NCBI RefSeq assembly: GCF_004332115.1
Contig: NZ_SJPA01000003.1
Coordinates: 1-64,000 of the forward strand
From: Chlorobium sp. N1
Lineage (GTDB): Bacteria > Bacteroidota > Chlorobiia > Chlorobiales > Chlorobiaceae
DNA length: 64,000 nucleotides
Direction: 5' to 3'
A program made the position numbers and the translations under genes. Below are positions 35,631-44,684 of this stretch, one piece after another. Every line of letters begins with the position of its first letter. The stretch's first letter is position 1. The notes under the pieces were generated by a model that saw only the letters and a program-made list of their open reading frames with translations, was not told the origin of the DNA and did not search any database.

Positions 35631-36859
35631 TGCTGACCAGCGTACCCGATGCCCGACGCATCGTCATGGAGTCCCTTCCCGCACCCGTCGTCGAAGAGTG
35701 CCCGCTCGGAGAGCTGCAGGGCAGGGTGCTCGCCGCCCCCGTGTCGGCTCCCTTTCCCATGCCCCGGTTCACCAACGCCGCGATGGACGGCTTCGCCTTC
35801 CGGATGGCCGGTGCCGGGGAGGCCTCTTTCGACGACCCCCTCCGCCTGCCCGTCAGTCTCCGGATACCCGCCGGCAGCAGCGCAGCCGGGAGTCTTGCCG
35901 AGGGGCATGCCGCCGAGATCATGACCGGCGCCCCGATGCCCGAGGGGGCCGATACGGTCGTGCCGTTCGAGAACACCAGCGGGTTCGGGCGGGATGAGGT
36001 GGAGATCTACCGCCTCCCGAAACCGGGCGCCAACGTCCGCCACCGCGGTGAGGAGCTGGCCGGGGGGGAAGAGGTGCTGGCTGCGGGGCGGAGGATCACG
36101 CCTGCCGAGATCGCCGTCATGGCCTCCTTCGGCATGGAGTCGGCATCGGTCTGGCGCAGGCCTTCCGTCGCCCTCGTCGTGGTCGGCGACGAACTGCAGC
36201 GTCCGGGCGGAGAGCTCGGACAGGCGGCCATCTACGATTCAAACAGCCATATGCTCCGCGCCGCATGCTGTTCGGCGGGCATCGAGCCTGTCGCGACGGA
36301 GTACGCCACCGACGATCCCGATGCCGTCCGGGAGGCGCTTCGCCGGGCCCTCGATGCGGCCGACGTACTCGTTACTTCGGGGGGTATCTCGACGGGGGAG
36401 TTCGATTTCGTGCAGGAGGAGCTCGGGAAGCTCGGCGTGGAGAAAAAATTCTGGACGGTGTCGCAGAAACCGGGCAAGCCCTTCTATTTCGGCTGCACTG
36501 CGGACGGGAAGGCGGTCTTCGCCCTGCCCGGCAACCCGGTCTCGTCGCTGATCTGTTTCACGGAGTACTGCGTGCCGGCCCTTCTCTCCCTGCAGGGGCT
36601 CGGAAGGCCCAGGAAGATGCAGGCCGCGCTCGAGACTCCCTTTCCTTCCGACCGGAAGCGCTACCGGTTCCTGCCGGGCGTGCTGCGCGAGGAGGGCGGG
36701 AGGCTGTACTGCCGCACCTCCCCGCTCATCGAGTCGCACATGGCGACCTCGCTCGTCGGCGCCAACTGCATCATCGAGTCCCCGGCGGCAGAGGCTCCGG
36801 TCCCGGCAGGGGAGCTCATCACCTGCTCGCTGCTTCCCTGGTCCCGCCTTCCCCTCTGA
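35630..36859 (+). CDS. moeA: Molybdopterin molybdenumtransferase MoeA
   Basis: A 409-residue MoeA. Seen: FTNAAMDGFAFR, AAEIMTGAPMPEGADTVVPFE, KPGANVRHRGEE, the MogA-like domain with IYDSNSHMLRA and LVTSGGISTGEFDFV, and FALPGNPVSSLICF. It inserts molybdate into adenylated molybdopterin. The ATG overlaps the moaC-mogA stop. Confidence 0.94.
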   Translation: MLTSVPDARRIVMESLPAPVVEECPLGELQGRVLAAPVSAPFPMPRFTNAAMDGFAFRMAGAGEASFDDPLRLPVSLRIPAGSSAAGSLAEGHAAEIMTGAPMPEGADTVVPFENTSGFGRDEVEIYRLPKPGANVRHRGEELAGGEEVLAAGRRITPAEIAVMASFGMESASVWRRPSVALVVVGDELQRPGGELGQAAIYDSNSHMLRAACCSAGIEPVATEYATDDPDAVREALRRALDAADVLVTSGGISTGEFDFVQEELGKLGVEKKFWTVSQKPGKPFYFGCTADGKAVFALPGNPVSSLICFTEYCVPALLSLQGLGRPRKMQAALETPFPSDRKRYRFLPGVLREEGGRLYCRTSPLIESHMATSLVGANCIIESPAAEAPVPAGELITCSLLPWSRLPL

Positions 36860-36871
36860 GCGGGGACGGGG

Positions 36872-37672
36872 TCAGCGGCCGAGTTCCCTCGATCGGCTTT
36901 CGGCCGCGGCGACGGCCTGCATGAGGATATCGCGGATCCCGAGTTCGTCCATCACCTTCAGTCCCGCCTCGGTGGTTCCTCCCGGGGTGGTGACCTCCCG
37001 CTTCAGCTCCTCGGGGGTTCTGGTTCCCTCAAGCACCATCGTTGCCGCTCCGAGCATGGTCTGGGCGCCGAGGAGGAGCGCCTCCTTCCCGGAAAGGCCG
37101 CATCGCACGCCTCCTTCGGCCAGCGCGGCGAGGATGTTGAACATGTAGGCGGGGCCGCTGCCCGAGAGCGCGGTCGCGGCGTCCATCTGCGACTCCTCGA
37201 GCACCGCGACCCGCCCGATGGCGCTGAAGAGCCTTTCGGCTATTCGGATATCCTCCCCGGTGGCCATCGCTCCTTTGCAGATGGCCGTCATGCCCTTGCC
37301 GACGAACGCCGGCGTGTTCGGCATGAGGCGTACCACCCTCGTCTCCGGAAGGGCGTTTTTCCTGATGAACTCCGATGAGATACCGGCCGCCACGCTCAGG
37401 AGCAGATGTTCGGGCGTGAGCGAGGCCCGCAGCCCGGTGACGACCTCTTCGATCTGGTAGGGCTTGACGGCCAGGATGATGACTGTCGCTTTCGAGGCCA
37501 GCTCCTCCACGGAGGCAGAGGGGGTGACGGGGTGCTCGGCGGCGACGGCCTCCACGGCCTTCGGCTCCCGGTCGTAGCCGTAGATGAGGATCTCTTCGTC
37601 CCGGCCGAGGCCGGCGATGATGGCCCGGGCGATCCGGCCCGTTCCTATGAATCCGATGCGGATGGGTTCCAT
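36872..37672 (-). CDS. proC: Pyrroline-5-carboxylate reductase
   Basis: A 266-residue enzyme with N-terminal Rossmann motif IGFIGTGRIARAIIAGL, ILAVKPYQIEEVV, RLMPNTPAFVGKGM and the C-terminal signature LSGSGPAYMFNILAALAEGG...TPGGTTEAGLKVM. It performs the last step of proline synthesis. Convergent with moeA, 12 bases between stops. Confidence 0.95.
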   Translation of the reverse strand: MEPIRIGFIGTGRIARAIIAGLGRDEEILIYGYDREPKAVEAVAAEHPVTPSASVEELASKATVIILAVKPYQIEEVVTGLRASLTPEHLLLSVAAGISSEFIRKNALPETRVVRLMPNTPAFVGKGMTAICKGAMATGEDIRIAERLFSAIGRVAVLEESQMDAATALSGSGPAYMFNILAALAEGGVRCGLSGKEALLLGAQTMLGAATMVLEGTRTPEELKREVTTPGGTTEAGLKVMDELGIRDILMQAVAAAESRSRELGR

Positions 37673-37709
37673 GGTGCTTGCAGTCTGGAGGTTGATGGGG
37701 CCCGCCCGG

Positions 37710-37964
37710 CTAGCCGTACCGGAGCTTGAGCAGGAGGATGGTCATGAGCAGGATGAGGGAGAATGCGTTGGCGGCGATCATCGGCGGGTCCTGGCGGGCC
37801 AGGCCGTAAAGGAGCCAGAGGATGACGCCGATGTTCATCGCAATGGCCCAGATCAGGCTGATGTCGCGGGTATGGCGGGTCGAGAGGATCTTCAGCGCCT
37901 GCGGAAGCAGGGACAGCGTGGTGATGATGCCGGCCATGTAGCCGAGGTATTCGGAGTGGTTCAT
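37710..37964 (-). CDS. SemiSWEET-type small transporter
   Basis: An 84-residue protein with three transmembrane segments forming one MtN3/PQ-loop unit: LGYMAGIITTLSLLPQALKIL (PQ motif), ISLIWAIAMNIGVILWLLYG and PMIAANAFSLILLMTILLLKL. SemiSWEETs dimerise to carry sugars. Sugar transport is assumed from family, not shown. Confidence 0.85.
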   Translation of the reverse strand: MNHSEYLGYMAGIITTLSLLPQALKILSTRHTRDISLIWAIAMNIGVILWLLYGLARQDPPMIAANAFSLILLMTILLLKLRYG

Positions 37965-38047
37965 GCCGCCCTTTTCCTATAGCGTGTTGTTGCGGGGCCG
38001 TTTTCCGGCGCCCCCGGAAAGATACGTCCCGCCGTTTGTTTTCCCCA

Positions 38048-38086
38048 TAAAAAAGAGAGGGCGGGATGATGATTCCCGCCCTTTCT
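38048..38086 (-). terminator. Intrinsic terminator of the cytochrome c-555 gene
   Basis: A 9-bp stem (38058-38066 with 38074-38082) that can be extended, followed in the minus direction by a run of six T. Lies 25 bases after the cytochrome stop. Confidence 0.85.
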
Positions 38087-38110
38087 CAGCGATGTGGAGC
38101 CGAACCGGGC

Positions 38111-38431
38111 TTACTTGCCCTGCTGCACCATATAGGCGACGGCGTCGCCGACCTGCTGGTTGGTGAGCTTCGCGTTGCCGCCTTTGGCCGGCATGGTGTT
38201 GAAGCCTGCGATGGACTTTGCGACCATCTTGTCGAGGCCCTGGCCCATGCGGGCGGTCCAGTCGGCCTTGACGCCGATTTTCGGTGCGCTCATCATGCCG
38301 GTGTTGTGGCACATGCCGCAGCTTGCGTCGTAGACGGCTTTGCCGGCGGCGGGGTTGTATGCGGCACGGGCGTCGACGGTGAACGATGCTGCGATTGCCA
38401 CGCATGCGGCTGCGGTGAGGAAACGAGACAT
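38111..38431 (-). CDS. Cytochrome c-555 (periplasmic monohaem)
   Basis: A 106-residue precursor: signal peptide to about Ala24, haem site CGMCH (38-42) and axial Met in NTMPAKGGNAKLT (Met80). YNPAAGKAVYDASC and the C-terminal VGDAVAYMVQQ closely match what I recall of Chlorobium cytochrome c-555, a soluble electron carrier between sulfur-oxidising enzymes or the cytochrome bc complex and the reaction centre. A good AAGGGAGAAA site precedes the start, and a terminator follows, so it is monocistronic. Confidence 0.9.
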   Translation of the reverse strand: MSRFLTAAACVAIAASFTVDARAAYNPAAGKAVYDASCGMCHNTGMMSAPKIGVKADWTARMGQGLDKMVAKSIAGFNTMPAKGGNAKLTNQQVGDAVAYMVQQGK

Positions 38432-38477
38432 GGCGGTTTCTCCCTTGAATATGATGGTTGTTACGGTACTGTGTTTT

Positions 38478-38506
38478 ACTGTATGAGCATATGTTGAACG
38501 GCTCAA
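38478..38506 (-). promoter_or_regulatory. Putative cytochrome c-555 promoter
   Basis: On the minus strand, TTGAGC (38506-38501), 17 bases, TACAGT (38483-38478), about 40 bases before the gene start. It lies downstream of the terminator of the neighbouring cytochrome gene, fitting independent expression. Confidence 0.45.
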
Positions 38507-38561
38507 TCTGGTCAGTTTAGCATTTCGGCGCGTTCCTTCCAAACGGATTTGCCCTCCGACA

Positions 38562-38594
38562 GGCAAAAAAAGAGCCGCCCGGTCGGGGCGGCTC
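38562..38594 (-). terminator. Intrinsic terminator of the lipoprotein cytochrome gene
   Basis: A perfect 9-bp stem GAGCCGCCC/GGGCGGCTC (38572-38580 with 38586-38594), followed in the minus direction by a run of seven T. Confidence 0.88.
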
Positions 38595-38629
38595 CAGTCT
38601 GACGGGACAGGTGGCCGTAAGAAGGCTTC

Positions 38630-39025
38630 TTACTTCACGGTGTCGGCCATCCATGCGACGGCGTTGGCGATCTCCTCGTCGGTGAGGCTCGGGTTGCCGC
38701 CTTTGGCAGGCATGCCGGCGAACCCTTCGATCGATTTCTGGGTCATGACGTCCACGCCCTGTGCGACGCGTGCTTCCCATGCCGCCTTGTCGCCGGGTTT
38801 GGGGGCGCCCATCATGCCCGAGTCGTGGCACATCGCGCAGTTGGCGGCATAGACCTCCTTGCCTGCGGCGAGCTTGGGATCCGCCGGGGTTTCGTCGGCT
38901 GCGGGAGCGGTCGCCTCGGCTGCGCTCTCTTCGCCGGGGAACTCGAGCTTGGCCGGGGGTTTCTCAAGGCCGCATCCGCCGAGGAAAAACAGGCCGAGGG
39001 TCAGGAAAGGAAGGAATTTTTTCAT
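38630..39025 (-). CDS. Lipid-anchored cytochrome c-555 paralogue
   Basis: A 131-residue precursor with lipobox LGGC (Cys18), an Ala/Glu/Pro-rich spacer (about 25-52), then a c-555-like haem domain with CAMCH (63-67) and axial Met105 in GMPAKGGNPSLT. The haem domain shares the DSGMMGAPK and MPAKGG blocks with the neighbouring soluble cytochrome, so the pair looks like a duplication in which one copy became membrane-tethered. The spacer could let the haem swing between membrane partners. Confidence 0.9.
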   Translation of the reverse strand: MKKFLPFLTLGLFFLGGCGLEKPPAKLEFPGEESAAEATAPAADETPADPKLAAGKEVYAANCAMCHDSGMMGAPKPGDKAAWEARVAQGVDVMTQKSIEGFAGMPAKGGNPSLTDEEIANAVAWMADTVK

Positions 39026-39120
39026 GGTCTTCTCCGTGTGCTGGTTTGATGTTGTGGCTTCCGGCCGGGGTTTTTGGCGCGCCGGGAGCGCCGTAAAATC
39101 GCAAAGGTACAGTTTATAAA

Positions 39121-40563
39121 TTATTCGCCGGACGGCAAAATGGTTTTTTCCCTGAACTCTTCGGCCTGGCGGAAGAGGTCGTGGCGCGAGAGGCCGTAGA
39201 GGTGCGTGTAGAAGAGGTTGAAGATGCCGACGGCGGTCTTTGCCGATGGCGCGGCAAGGGCGCGCTTCAGCGATGCCGGCACGGTGAAGATGGCGGAGGT
39301 GAGCGCGGCGTAGCTTTCGATGAACCGGTCGAGGGGGATCTGTTTGGGTCGGTAGAGCATCTCCTGGCCGAAGGTATAGCGGAACGCCGACGGGTCGTCG
39401 GGATCGAAGAGCAGCCGGCCCTCCCGTCTGAGGCGCTCGAAGAGACGCGTTCCGGGGGTCGGCCGGAGGATGTTCACGCCGGGAACGTCGAGCCCGGTCC
39501 GGTCGATGAAGTCGAGGATGGCCGGGGGGGTGTCGAGCGTGTCGCCGTCGAGCCCGTAGATGAAGCTGCCGTAGAGGCTGATGCCGGCGTTGCGGATGTT
39601 CCGGATCGAGCCGATGAGTTCGTCGCTGCGGCTCTGGTTCTTGCTGTGTGCCCGTCTGCTTTCCGGCTCCACGCTTTCGATGCCGACGAGGAGGGCGCGG
39701 CATCCCGAGCGGGCGAAGGTCTCGAGCAGGCGCGGCTGCATGCCGAGGGTCGTGGTGGCCTGTCCGAACCAGGTGATGCCGAGCGGCGTGATGCGCCGGA
39801 ACAGCGCTTCGGCGTAGCCGGGGTCGGCGTTCAGGGAGTCGTCGACGAAGAAGAAGATCCTCCGGTCGTGGAGCCGGAATCGCTCGACTTCCCGGACAAC
39901 GTCTTCGATAGGCCGCTGGCGGAGGCGGTGGCCGTTGAGGACGTGCACGTTGCAGAAATCGCAGTTGTGCGGGCAGCCCCGGCCGGTCTGGATGAGGTTG
40001 GTGGTGAAGTAGCGGCCTGGATCGAACAGCTCCTTATGGACCGGACGCGGAATCGAGAGGTCGGGGAGTTCCTGCTGTACGTACTCTTTCCGCAGGGTGC
40101 CGTTCCGCAGGTCGGTGAGTACTTCCCGCCAGAGGTCGTCGGCCTCTCCCCGGACGATGAGGTCCGCGTGCCGGGCCGAGGCTTCGGGGAACATGGTGAC
40201 GTGCGGCCCTCCGAGCGCCACCCGGGTGCCGCCGCTGCGGAGCCGGTCGGCCAGTTCGTAGGCTTCCGATGCGGTGCCGGTCTGCACGCTGATGCCGACG
40301 AGATCCCAGCGGGTGTCGCCGGGGAACGGCTCGAAGCGGAGGTCGCAGACGCTCTGGCTTACTCCCTCGACCCTGATGGAGCTGAGGATCATGAGCGAGA
40401 GCGGGGGGATGGCGAAGGGGCTTTTCCGGATCAGGCGGCGCAGCGGGCGGTCGAACCAGCGGGAGGGGGCACTTCCTCCCGCATCCGCGTGGATGGAGCG
40501 GGCCCCGTCCACGCCGCTTCGGGTAGGCAGGAAGACGAGCAGGGTCTTTTTCGGCGTTCCCAT
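39121..40563 (-). CDS. Cobalamin-binding-type radical SAM protein, unknown pathway
   Basis: A 480-residue protein. The N-terminal third has the B12-binding-like fold ending VALGGPHVTMFPE...RGEADDLWREVL, without the D-x-H-x-x-G His-on motif. The radical SAM core follows with the cluster motif GRGCPHNCDFCNV and FFFVDDSLNADP. The C-terminal part (GVNILRPTPGTRLFERLRREGRL...EMLYRPKQ) resembles the DUF4070 tail of hopanoid and bacteriochlorophyll tailoring enzymes. Methyltransferase or C-C/C-H chemistry is likely; the substrate is unknown. The ATG at 40563 lies 40 bases after the aminotransferase stop, so the two are probably cotranscribed. Confidence 0.8.
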   Translation of the reverse strand: MGTPKKTLLVFLPTRSGVDGARSIHADAGGSAPSRWFDRPLRRLIRKSPFAIPPLSLMILSSIRVEGVSQSVCDLRFEPFPGDTRWDLVGISVQTGTASEAYELADRLRSGGTRVALGGPHVTMFPEASARHADLIVRGEADDLWREVLTDLRNGTLRKEYVQQELPDLSIPRPVHKELFDPGRYFTTNLIQTGRGCPHNCDFCNVHVLNGHRLRQRPIEDVVREVERFRLHDRRIFFFVDDSLNADPGYAEALFRRITPLGITWFGQATTTLGMQPRLLETFARSGCRALLVGIESVEPESRRAHSKNQSRSDELIGSIRNIRNAGISLYGSFIYGLDGDTLDTPPAILDFIDRTGLDVPGVNILRPTPGTRLFERLRREGRLLFDPDDPSAFRYTFGQEMLYRPKQIPLDRFIESYAALTSAIFTVPASLKRALAAPSAKTAVGIFNLFYTHLYGLSRHDLFRQAEEFREKTILPSGE

Positions 40564-40603
40564 GGAGGCTGAGGTGTTCGGGACGTGTCGCCCGAGGGAG
40601 GGT

Positions 40604-41746
40604 TCAGCTGCCGAGGAAGGCCTGCTGGACGGCTGTGACGCCGGAGCCGGCAGGGAAGTTGTAGCCGATCTCCCTGAGCGCCCGCTCCAGGGCTCCGATG
40701 ATGGTGAGCATGTCGAGCTCGTCGTAGTAGCCGAGGTGGGAGATGCGGAAGATCTTTCCCTTGTAGTCGTCCTGGCCGGCTGCCACGGTGATGCCGTTGC
40801 TGTATTTGAGCGCGTTGTTGAAGGCGTTCCACTCCACCCCTTCCGGCAGCCATACCGGCGTGACGGCGAACGAGGGGGAGCTGCTGAAGAGCTCCATGCC
40901 GAGCGCGGTGCAGCCGGCCCTGCAGGCGGCGGCAAGGCTTTCGTGGCGGGCCCATACGTTCTCGATTCCCTCCTCCCGGATCATCGTGAGGGCTTCGTCG
41001 AGGCCGATGATGAGCGATACGGCCGGGGTGAAGGGGGTGTCGTCGCCGGCGTGGGACTTGAGCGCCTTCTGCAGGCTCAGGTAGAAGTTCTGCGAGGTGC
41101 GGCCCGGGGCGTTGATGATGTCCTGCGCCCGTTCCGACACGGCGACGAGGGCCAGACCCGGAGGCATCATGAGCCCTTTCTGCGAACCGGTGATGCAGAC
41201 GTCGACGCCCCAGTCGTCGAAGCGGAACTCATGGGCGCCGATGGCGGTGATGCCGTCGACGAGCACGAGGGCGTCGGACTCCTCGCGGACGACCGCCGCG
41301 AGGGCCTGGATGTCGGAGGCGGTGCCGGTGGAGGTTTCCGAGTGGGTGAGGCAGACGCCTCTGGTATCGGGATGCTCACGGAGGAGCTCCTTCAGACGCT
41401 CGGGGGTGACGGCCCGGCCCCACGGCACGCTCTCTTCGATACAGTCGCCCGTATAGAGCCTGACGAGCTCGCCCCACCGTTCGCCGAATTTGCCGGCGTT
41501 GACGCTGATGACCTTTTCGCCTTTCCCGAAGAGGCTCGAGATGGCGGCCTCCATGCCGCCCGTGCCCGAACAGCTGAGCACCACGACCGGCTGGGTCGTC
41601 TGGAAGAGGTAGCGGAGGTTTTCATGGACCCGCTGGAGGATCTCCATGAACTCCGGGTTCCGATGGTGGATGATCGGGGCGGCCATGCTGAGCATGACGT
41701 TTTCGGGAACCGGTGTGGGGCCGGGGGTGAAGAGTCTTTTTTTCAT
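40604..41746 (-). CDS. Class V aminotransferase (serine/alanine--glyoxylate type)
   Basis: A 380-residue PLP enzyme: N-terminal FTPGPTPVPENVMLSMA, CSGTGGMEAAISS (phosphate-binding), LTHSETSTGT, VDGITAIGAHEF with the ring-contacting Asp, and the Schiff-base Lys in CITGSQKGLMMPPGLA. Family members transaminate serine, alanine or phosphonates with glyoxylate or pyruvate. It is often annotated as soluble hydrogenase 42-kDa subunit, a historical misnomer. It heads the operon with the radical SAM gene. Confidence 0.88.
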   Translation of the reverse strand: MKKRLFTPGPTPVPENVMLSMAAPIIHHRNPEFMEILQRVHENLRYLFQTTQPVVVLSCSGTGGMEAAISSLFGKGEKVISVNAGKFGERWGELVRLYTGDCIEESVPWGRAVTPERLKELLREHPDTRGVCLTHSETSTGTASDIQALAAVVREESDALVLVDGITAIGAHEFRFDDWGVDVCITGSQKGLMMPPGLALVAVSERAQDIINAPGRTSQNFYLSLQKALKSHAGDDTPFTPAVSLIIGLDEALTMIREEGIENVWARHESLAAACRAGCTALGMELFSSSPSFAVTPVWLPEGVEWNAFNNALKYSNGITVAAGQDDYKGKIFRISHLGYYDELDMLTIIGALERALREIGYNFPAGSGVTAVQQAFLGS

Positions 41747-42034
41747 GTATCGGGCCTTGATTGAGAGGCTTATGGACGCATTTCTTCGGGGCTGCCATTC
41801 GGCCGTCGAGCCGGATGTAAGGGCTTGCTGACCTTAAATATACGCAATTCTATGACGCTTGAAAGTGCTGGAAAAACGGATCGGTTTTCCCGAAGGTCCG
41901 GGACTGGGTTCTTTCAGGAGCCGGGCCGGTTTGGTGCCCGGACGTCGTTGTCCTCTGTGGCCCGTTTTCCCCGGAAAAGAAAAACCTCCGGTTTCCGGAG
42001 GCTTTTCTTCTTGCCTGGATTTTCCGGGCCGGTA
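41747..42034. other. Intergenic region: promoter of the aminotransferase gene and carA terminator
   Basis: This 288-base gap carries, on the minus strand, TATATTTAAGGTC (from 41842), which resembles the TACATTTAAGGTC element ahead of rpsF, about 90 bases before the aminotransferase start. The carA terminator lies at 41976-42001. Nothing protein-coding is evident in the remainder. Confidence 0.4.
41976..42001 (-). terminator. Intrinsic terminator of carA
   Basis: A 7-bp stem CCTCCGG/CCGGAGG (41985-41991 with 41995-42001) with a TTT loop is followed on the minus strand by TTTTTCTTT. It lies 34 bases past the carA stop. Confidence 0.8.
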
Positions 42035-43144
42035 TCAGTTTTTCGCCCTGTCCATCATGGCGGTGAACTCGTCGAAGAGGTAGTGGGAATCATGCGGTCC
42101 CGGCGCGGCTTCCGGATGGTACTGCACCGAGAAGCAGGGGAGCTCCGAGTGGCGGATTCCCTCGACGGTCTGGTCGTAGAGGTTGAGGTGGGTCATCTCG
42201 ACCGTGTCGGGAAGCGAGTCCATGCTGACGGCGAACCCGTGGTTCTGCGAGGTGATCTCAATGCGTTTCGACTGCATGTTCTTCACCGGATGGTTGCTGC
42301 CGTGGTGGCCGAACTTGAGCTTGTAGGTCGTGGCACCGAGCGCAAGCGAGAGGAGCTGGTGGCCGAGGCAGATGCCGAAGATCGGCAGGGGCCGGCTGGT
42401 GCGGCTGTACTCGGCAAGCTCGCGGATGGTCCGAATGGCGTACTCCACAGCGGCCGGGTCGCCGGGTCCGTTGGAGAGGAAGACGCCGTCGGGGTTGAGC
42501 GCCAGTACCTCTTCGGTCGTCGCTTTGGCCCTCAGTACCGTTACCCGGCAGCCGGCGTTCTGGAGCAGGCGCAGGATGTTGGTCTTGATGCCGTAGTCGA
42601 AGGCGGCCACGTGGTAGCGGGCCCCGGGGGTCTCAAGCGTGTAGTTTTTCTCGGTGGTGACGGTTCCGGCCAGGTCCTGCCCGCTCATCTCCGGGATGCT
42701 GAGCGCCTTCGCCTTCAGGCTCGCCTCGTCCTGGTCGACGGTCGAGATGACGCCGCGCATGGCGCCCATCTGGCGGATCTCCCGGACGAGCTTGCGGGTG
42801 TCGATTCCGGCAAGGCCCATGACACCTGCGTTCTTCAGCGCATCGTCGAGGCTGCCGGAAGCTTCATGGTTGCTGTAGATGTTGGATGCCTCACGGACGA
42901 TGAAGGCACTCGCCCAGATCTTCGAGGACTCGTTGTCGTTGGGCGTGATGCCGTAGTTGCCGATGAGGGGGTAGGTCATGACGACCATCTGGCCGGCATA
43001 GGAGGGGTCGGTGAGGATCTCCTGATACCCGGTATGCGAGGTGTTGAAGACCACTTCGCCCGCCGCTTCGCCGATGTGGCCGAACGCGGTCCCCCGGTAG
43101 ACGGACCCGTTCTCCAGTACCAATGTTGCTGGTGTTCGCTGCAT
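42035..43144 (-). CDS. carA: Carbamoyl-phosphate synthase small subunit
   Basis: A 369-residue glutaminase subunit: N-terminal [15 protein letters not shown] and [15 protein letters not shown]; a C-terminal class I amidotransferase domain with [13 protein letters not shown], nucleophile Cys in [14 protein letters not shown] and the His-Glu pair in [10 protein letters not shown]. It supplies ammonia to CarB for arginine and pyrimidine synthesis. carB is not in the window. The ATG at 43144 is 7 bases after the yajC stop. Confidence 0.95.
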   Translation of the reverse strand: MQRTPATLVLENGSVYRGTAFGHIGEAAGEVVFNTSHTGYQEILTDPSYAGQMVVMTYPLIGNYGITPNDNESSKIWASAFIVREASNIYSNHEASGSLDDALKNAGVMGLAGIDTRKLVREIRQMGAMRGVISTVDQDEASLKAKALSIPEMSGQDLAGTVTTEKNYTLETPGARYHVAAFDYGIKTNILRLLQNAGCRVTVLRAKATTEEVLALNPDGVFLSNGPGDPAAVEYAIRTIRELAEYSRTSRPLPIFGICLGHQLLSLALGATTYKLKFGHHGSNHPVKNMQSKRIEITSQNHGFAVSMDSLPDTVEMTHLNLYDQTVEGIRHSELPCFSVQYHPEAAPGPHDSHYLFDEFTAMMDRAKN

Positions 43145-43151
43145 GTGCCTC

Positions 43152-43508
43152 TTATTCTCCGGTCGTGAGTTTATCGCCAGATTCCTGCCTGTCGACGCTG
43201 GCCACCGCCGAGCGGTCGAACTTGATCTTCGTGTTGTCGGCCACCTGCACGAGCACGGTCTTCTTTTCCGTGTCGATGCCGGCAACGGTTCCGTGCATGC
43301 CGCCGATGGTGACGACGCGGTCGCCGCGCTTCAGGCTCTCGAGCACTTTTTCGCGATCCTTCTGCTTCTTCTGCTGCGGGCGGATCATGAAGAAGTAGAA
43401 GACGATGAAGATGAGGACCAGGGGGACGAGCTGGACGATGGGGTTGGGTGCCGCGCCTCCGGTCGTCGGGGGAGCGAAAAGGAGCATGGTCTGTATGAGG
43501 TCGTGCAT
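43152..43508 (-). CDS. yajC: Preprotein translocase accessory subunit YajC
   Basis: A 118-residue protein with one transmembrane segment ([22 protein letters not shown]) and the cytosolic domain [21 protein letters not shown]. YajC associates with SecDF. Here it precedes carA with a 7-base gap rather than being with secD. A TACATT element lies on the minus strand about 70 bases upstream (43581-43576). Confidence 0.92.
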   Translation of the reverse strand: MHDLIQTMLLFAPPTTGGAAPNPIVQLVPLVLIFIVFYFFMIRPQQKKQKDREKVLESLKRGDRVVTIGGMHGTVAGIDTEKKTVLVQVADNTKIKFDRSAVASVDRQESGDKLTTGE

Positions 43509-43575
43509 GGGTGTCTGGGGTATCTATGGATGGTTAAAAGGGCGTACTCCTCGGTACCGTATTTATATGGTCTGA

Positions 43576-43581
43576 AATGTA
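43576..43581 (-). promoter_or_regulatory. Putative -10 element of yajC-carA
   Basis: Minus strand ATTACATTTCAG, matching the TACATT element shared by several operons in the window. No clear -35. Confidence 0.3.
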
Positions 43582-43604
43582 ATGCATTTGGTGAACTATT
43601 TCAA

Positions 43605-44657
43605 TCACGGATTCGTCTCCTCCGTGCGGAAAGCGGCGAAGGGCGCCCGGTCGTAGCGGCACTCGGGCCGGAGCCCCCGGGATATCTTCAGTGCGGCGAG
43701 CGTGGCGATCATGGCGGCGTTGTCGGTGGAGTAGGCTGTGCTCGGGATGAAGAGCCGCAGGCCCTCCCTCCGGCAGGCTTCCTGCATGGCGCGCCGGAGC
43801 GCGGAGTTGGCGCTGACCCCTCCGGCGACGGCGACCGAGCGCGCGTTGTGGCTTTTTGCCGCCCCGACCGCCTTCTCGACCAGCACGCCGACGATGGCGT
43901 CCTGGATGGATGCGGCGATGTCCGCGCGGTGGCGCCCGATGAAGGCTTCGTCGTGCTGGCCGAGCCAGGTTCGCACCGAGGTCTTCAGCCCGGAGAAGCT
44001 GAAGTCGAAGTTGCCGCGGTAGCTTTTGCTCGTCTGCGACTGGCGGGTGAGCGCCCTCGGGAAGCGGTGGAACGACGGGTCGCCCTCCCTGGCGAGCCGG
44101 TCGATCGCCGGGCCTGCCGGGTAGGGGAGTCCGAGCATCTTGCCAGTCTTGTCGAAGGCTTCGCCGGCCGCGTCGTCGAGCGTGCGGCCGATGATCCGGT
44201 AGGAGAGGTCTTCCTGGACGAGAGCGAGGAGGGTGTGGCCTCCCGAGACCGTGAGCGAGACGAAGGGCCCCTCGGGGGTTCCCTCTTCCGCTCCTTCGTC
44301 GATGAACGGGGAGAACATGTGAGCCTCGACGTGGTTGACCGGCACGAACGGCACTTCGAGCGCCCAGGCCGTCGCCTGCGCGAACGAGAGGCCGACCATC
44401 ACGGCGCCGATGAGCCCGGGACCCGCCGTGGCGGCTATGACATCGATCTCCTTTTTTGTTATATTTGCTTCGGTGAGGGCAGCCTCGGTGATCCTGACGA
44501 TCAGCCGCTCGTGCTCCCTCGAGGCCAGTTCGGGAACGACACCGCCGAACCCCGTGTGGCAGAGCTGCGAGCTGACGGCGTTGGAACGCACTTCGCCGTC
44601 CACGAGGACGGCCGCGGAGGTTTCGTCGCAGCTGGTTTCCAGGCCGAGAATGATCAT
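43605..44657 (-). CDS. tsaD: tRNA threonylcarbamoyladenosine synthase subunit TsaD
   Basis: A 350-residue ASKHA-fold enzyme: N-terminal [16 protein letters not shown], metal-binding [69 protein letters not shown] and [10 protein letters not shown]. It transfers the threonylcarbamoyl group to A37 of ANN-decoding tRNAs. Divergent from the small membrane gene at 44685. Confidence 0.96.
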   Translation of the reverse strand: MIILGLETSCDETSAAVLVDGEVRSNAVSSQLCHTGFGGVVPELASREHERLIVRITEAALTEANITKKEIDVIAATAGPGLIGAVMVGLSFAQATAWALEVPFVPVNHVEAHMFSPFIDEGAEEGTPEGPFVSLTVSGGHTLLALVQEDLSYRIIGRTLDDAAGEAFDKTGKMLGLPYPAGPAIDRLAREGDPSFHRFPRALTRQSQTSKSYRGNFDFSFSGLKTSVRTWLGQHDEAFIGRHRADIAASIQDAIVGVLVEKAVGAAKSHNARSVAVAGGVSANSALRRAMQEACRREGLRLFIPSTAYSTDNAAMIATLAALKISRGLRPECRYDRAPFAAFRTEETNP

Positions 44658-44684
44658 ATGAAGAACTGATTGGTTTCAAGTCGT

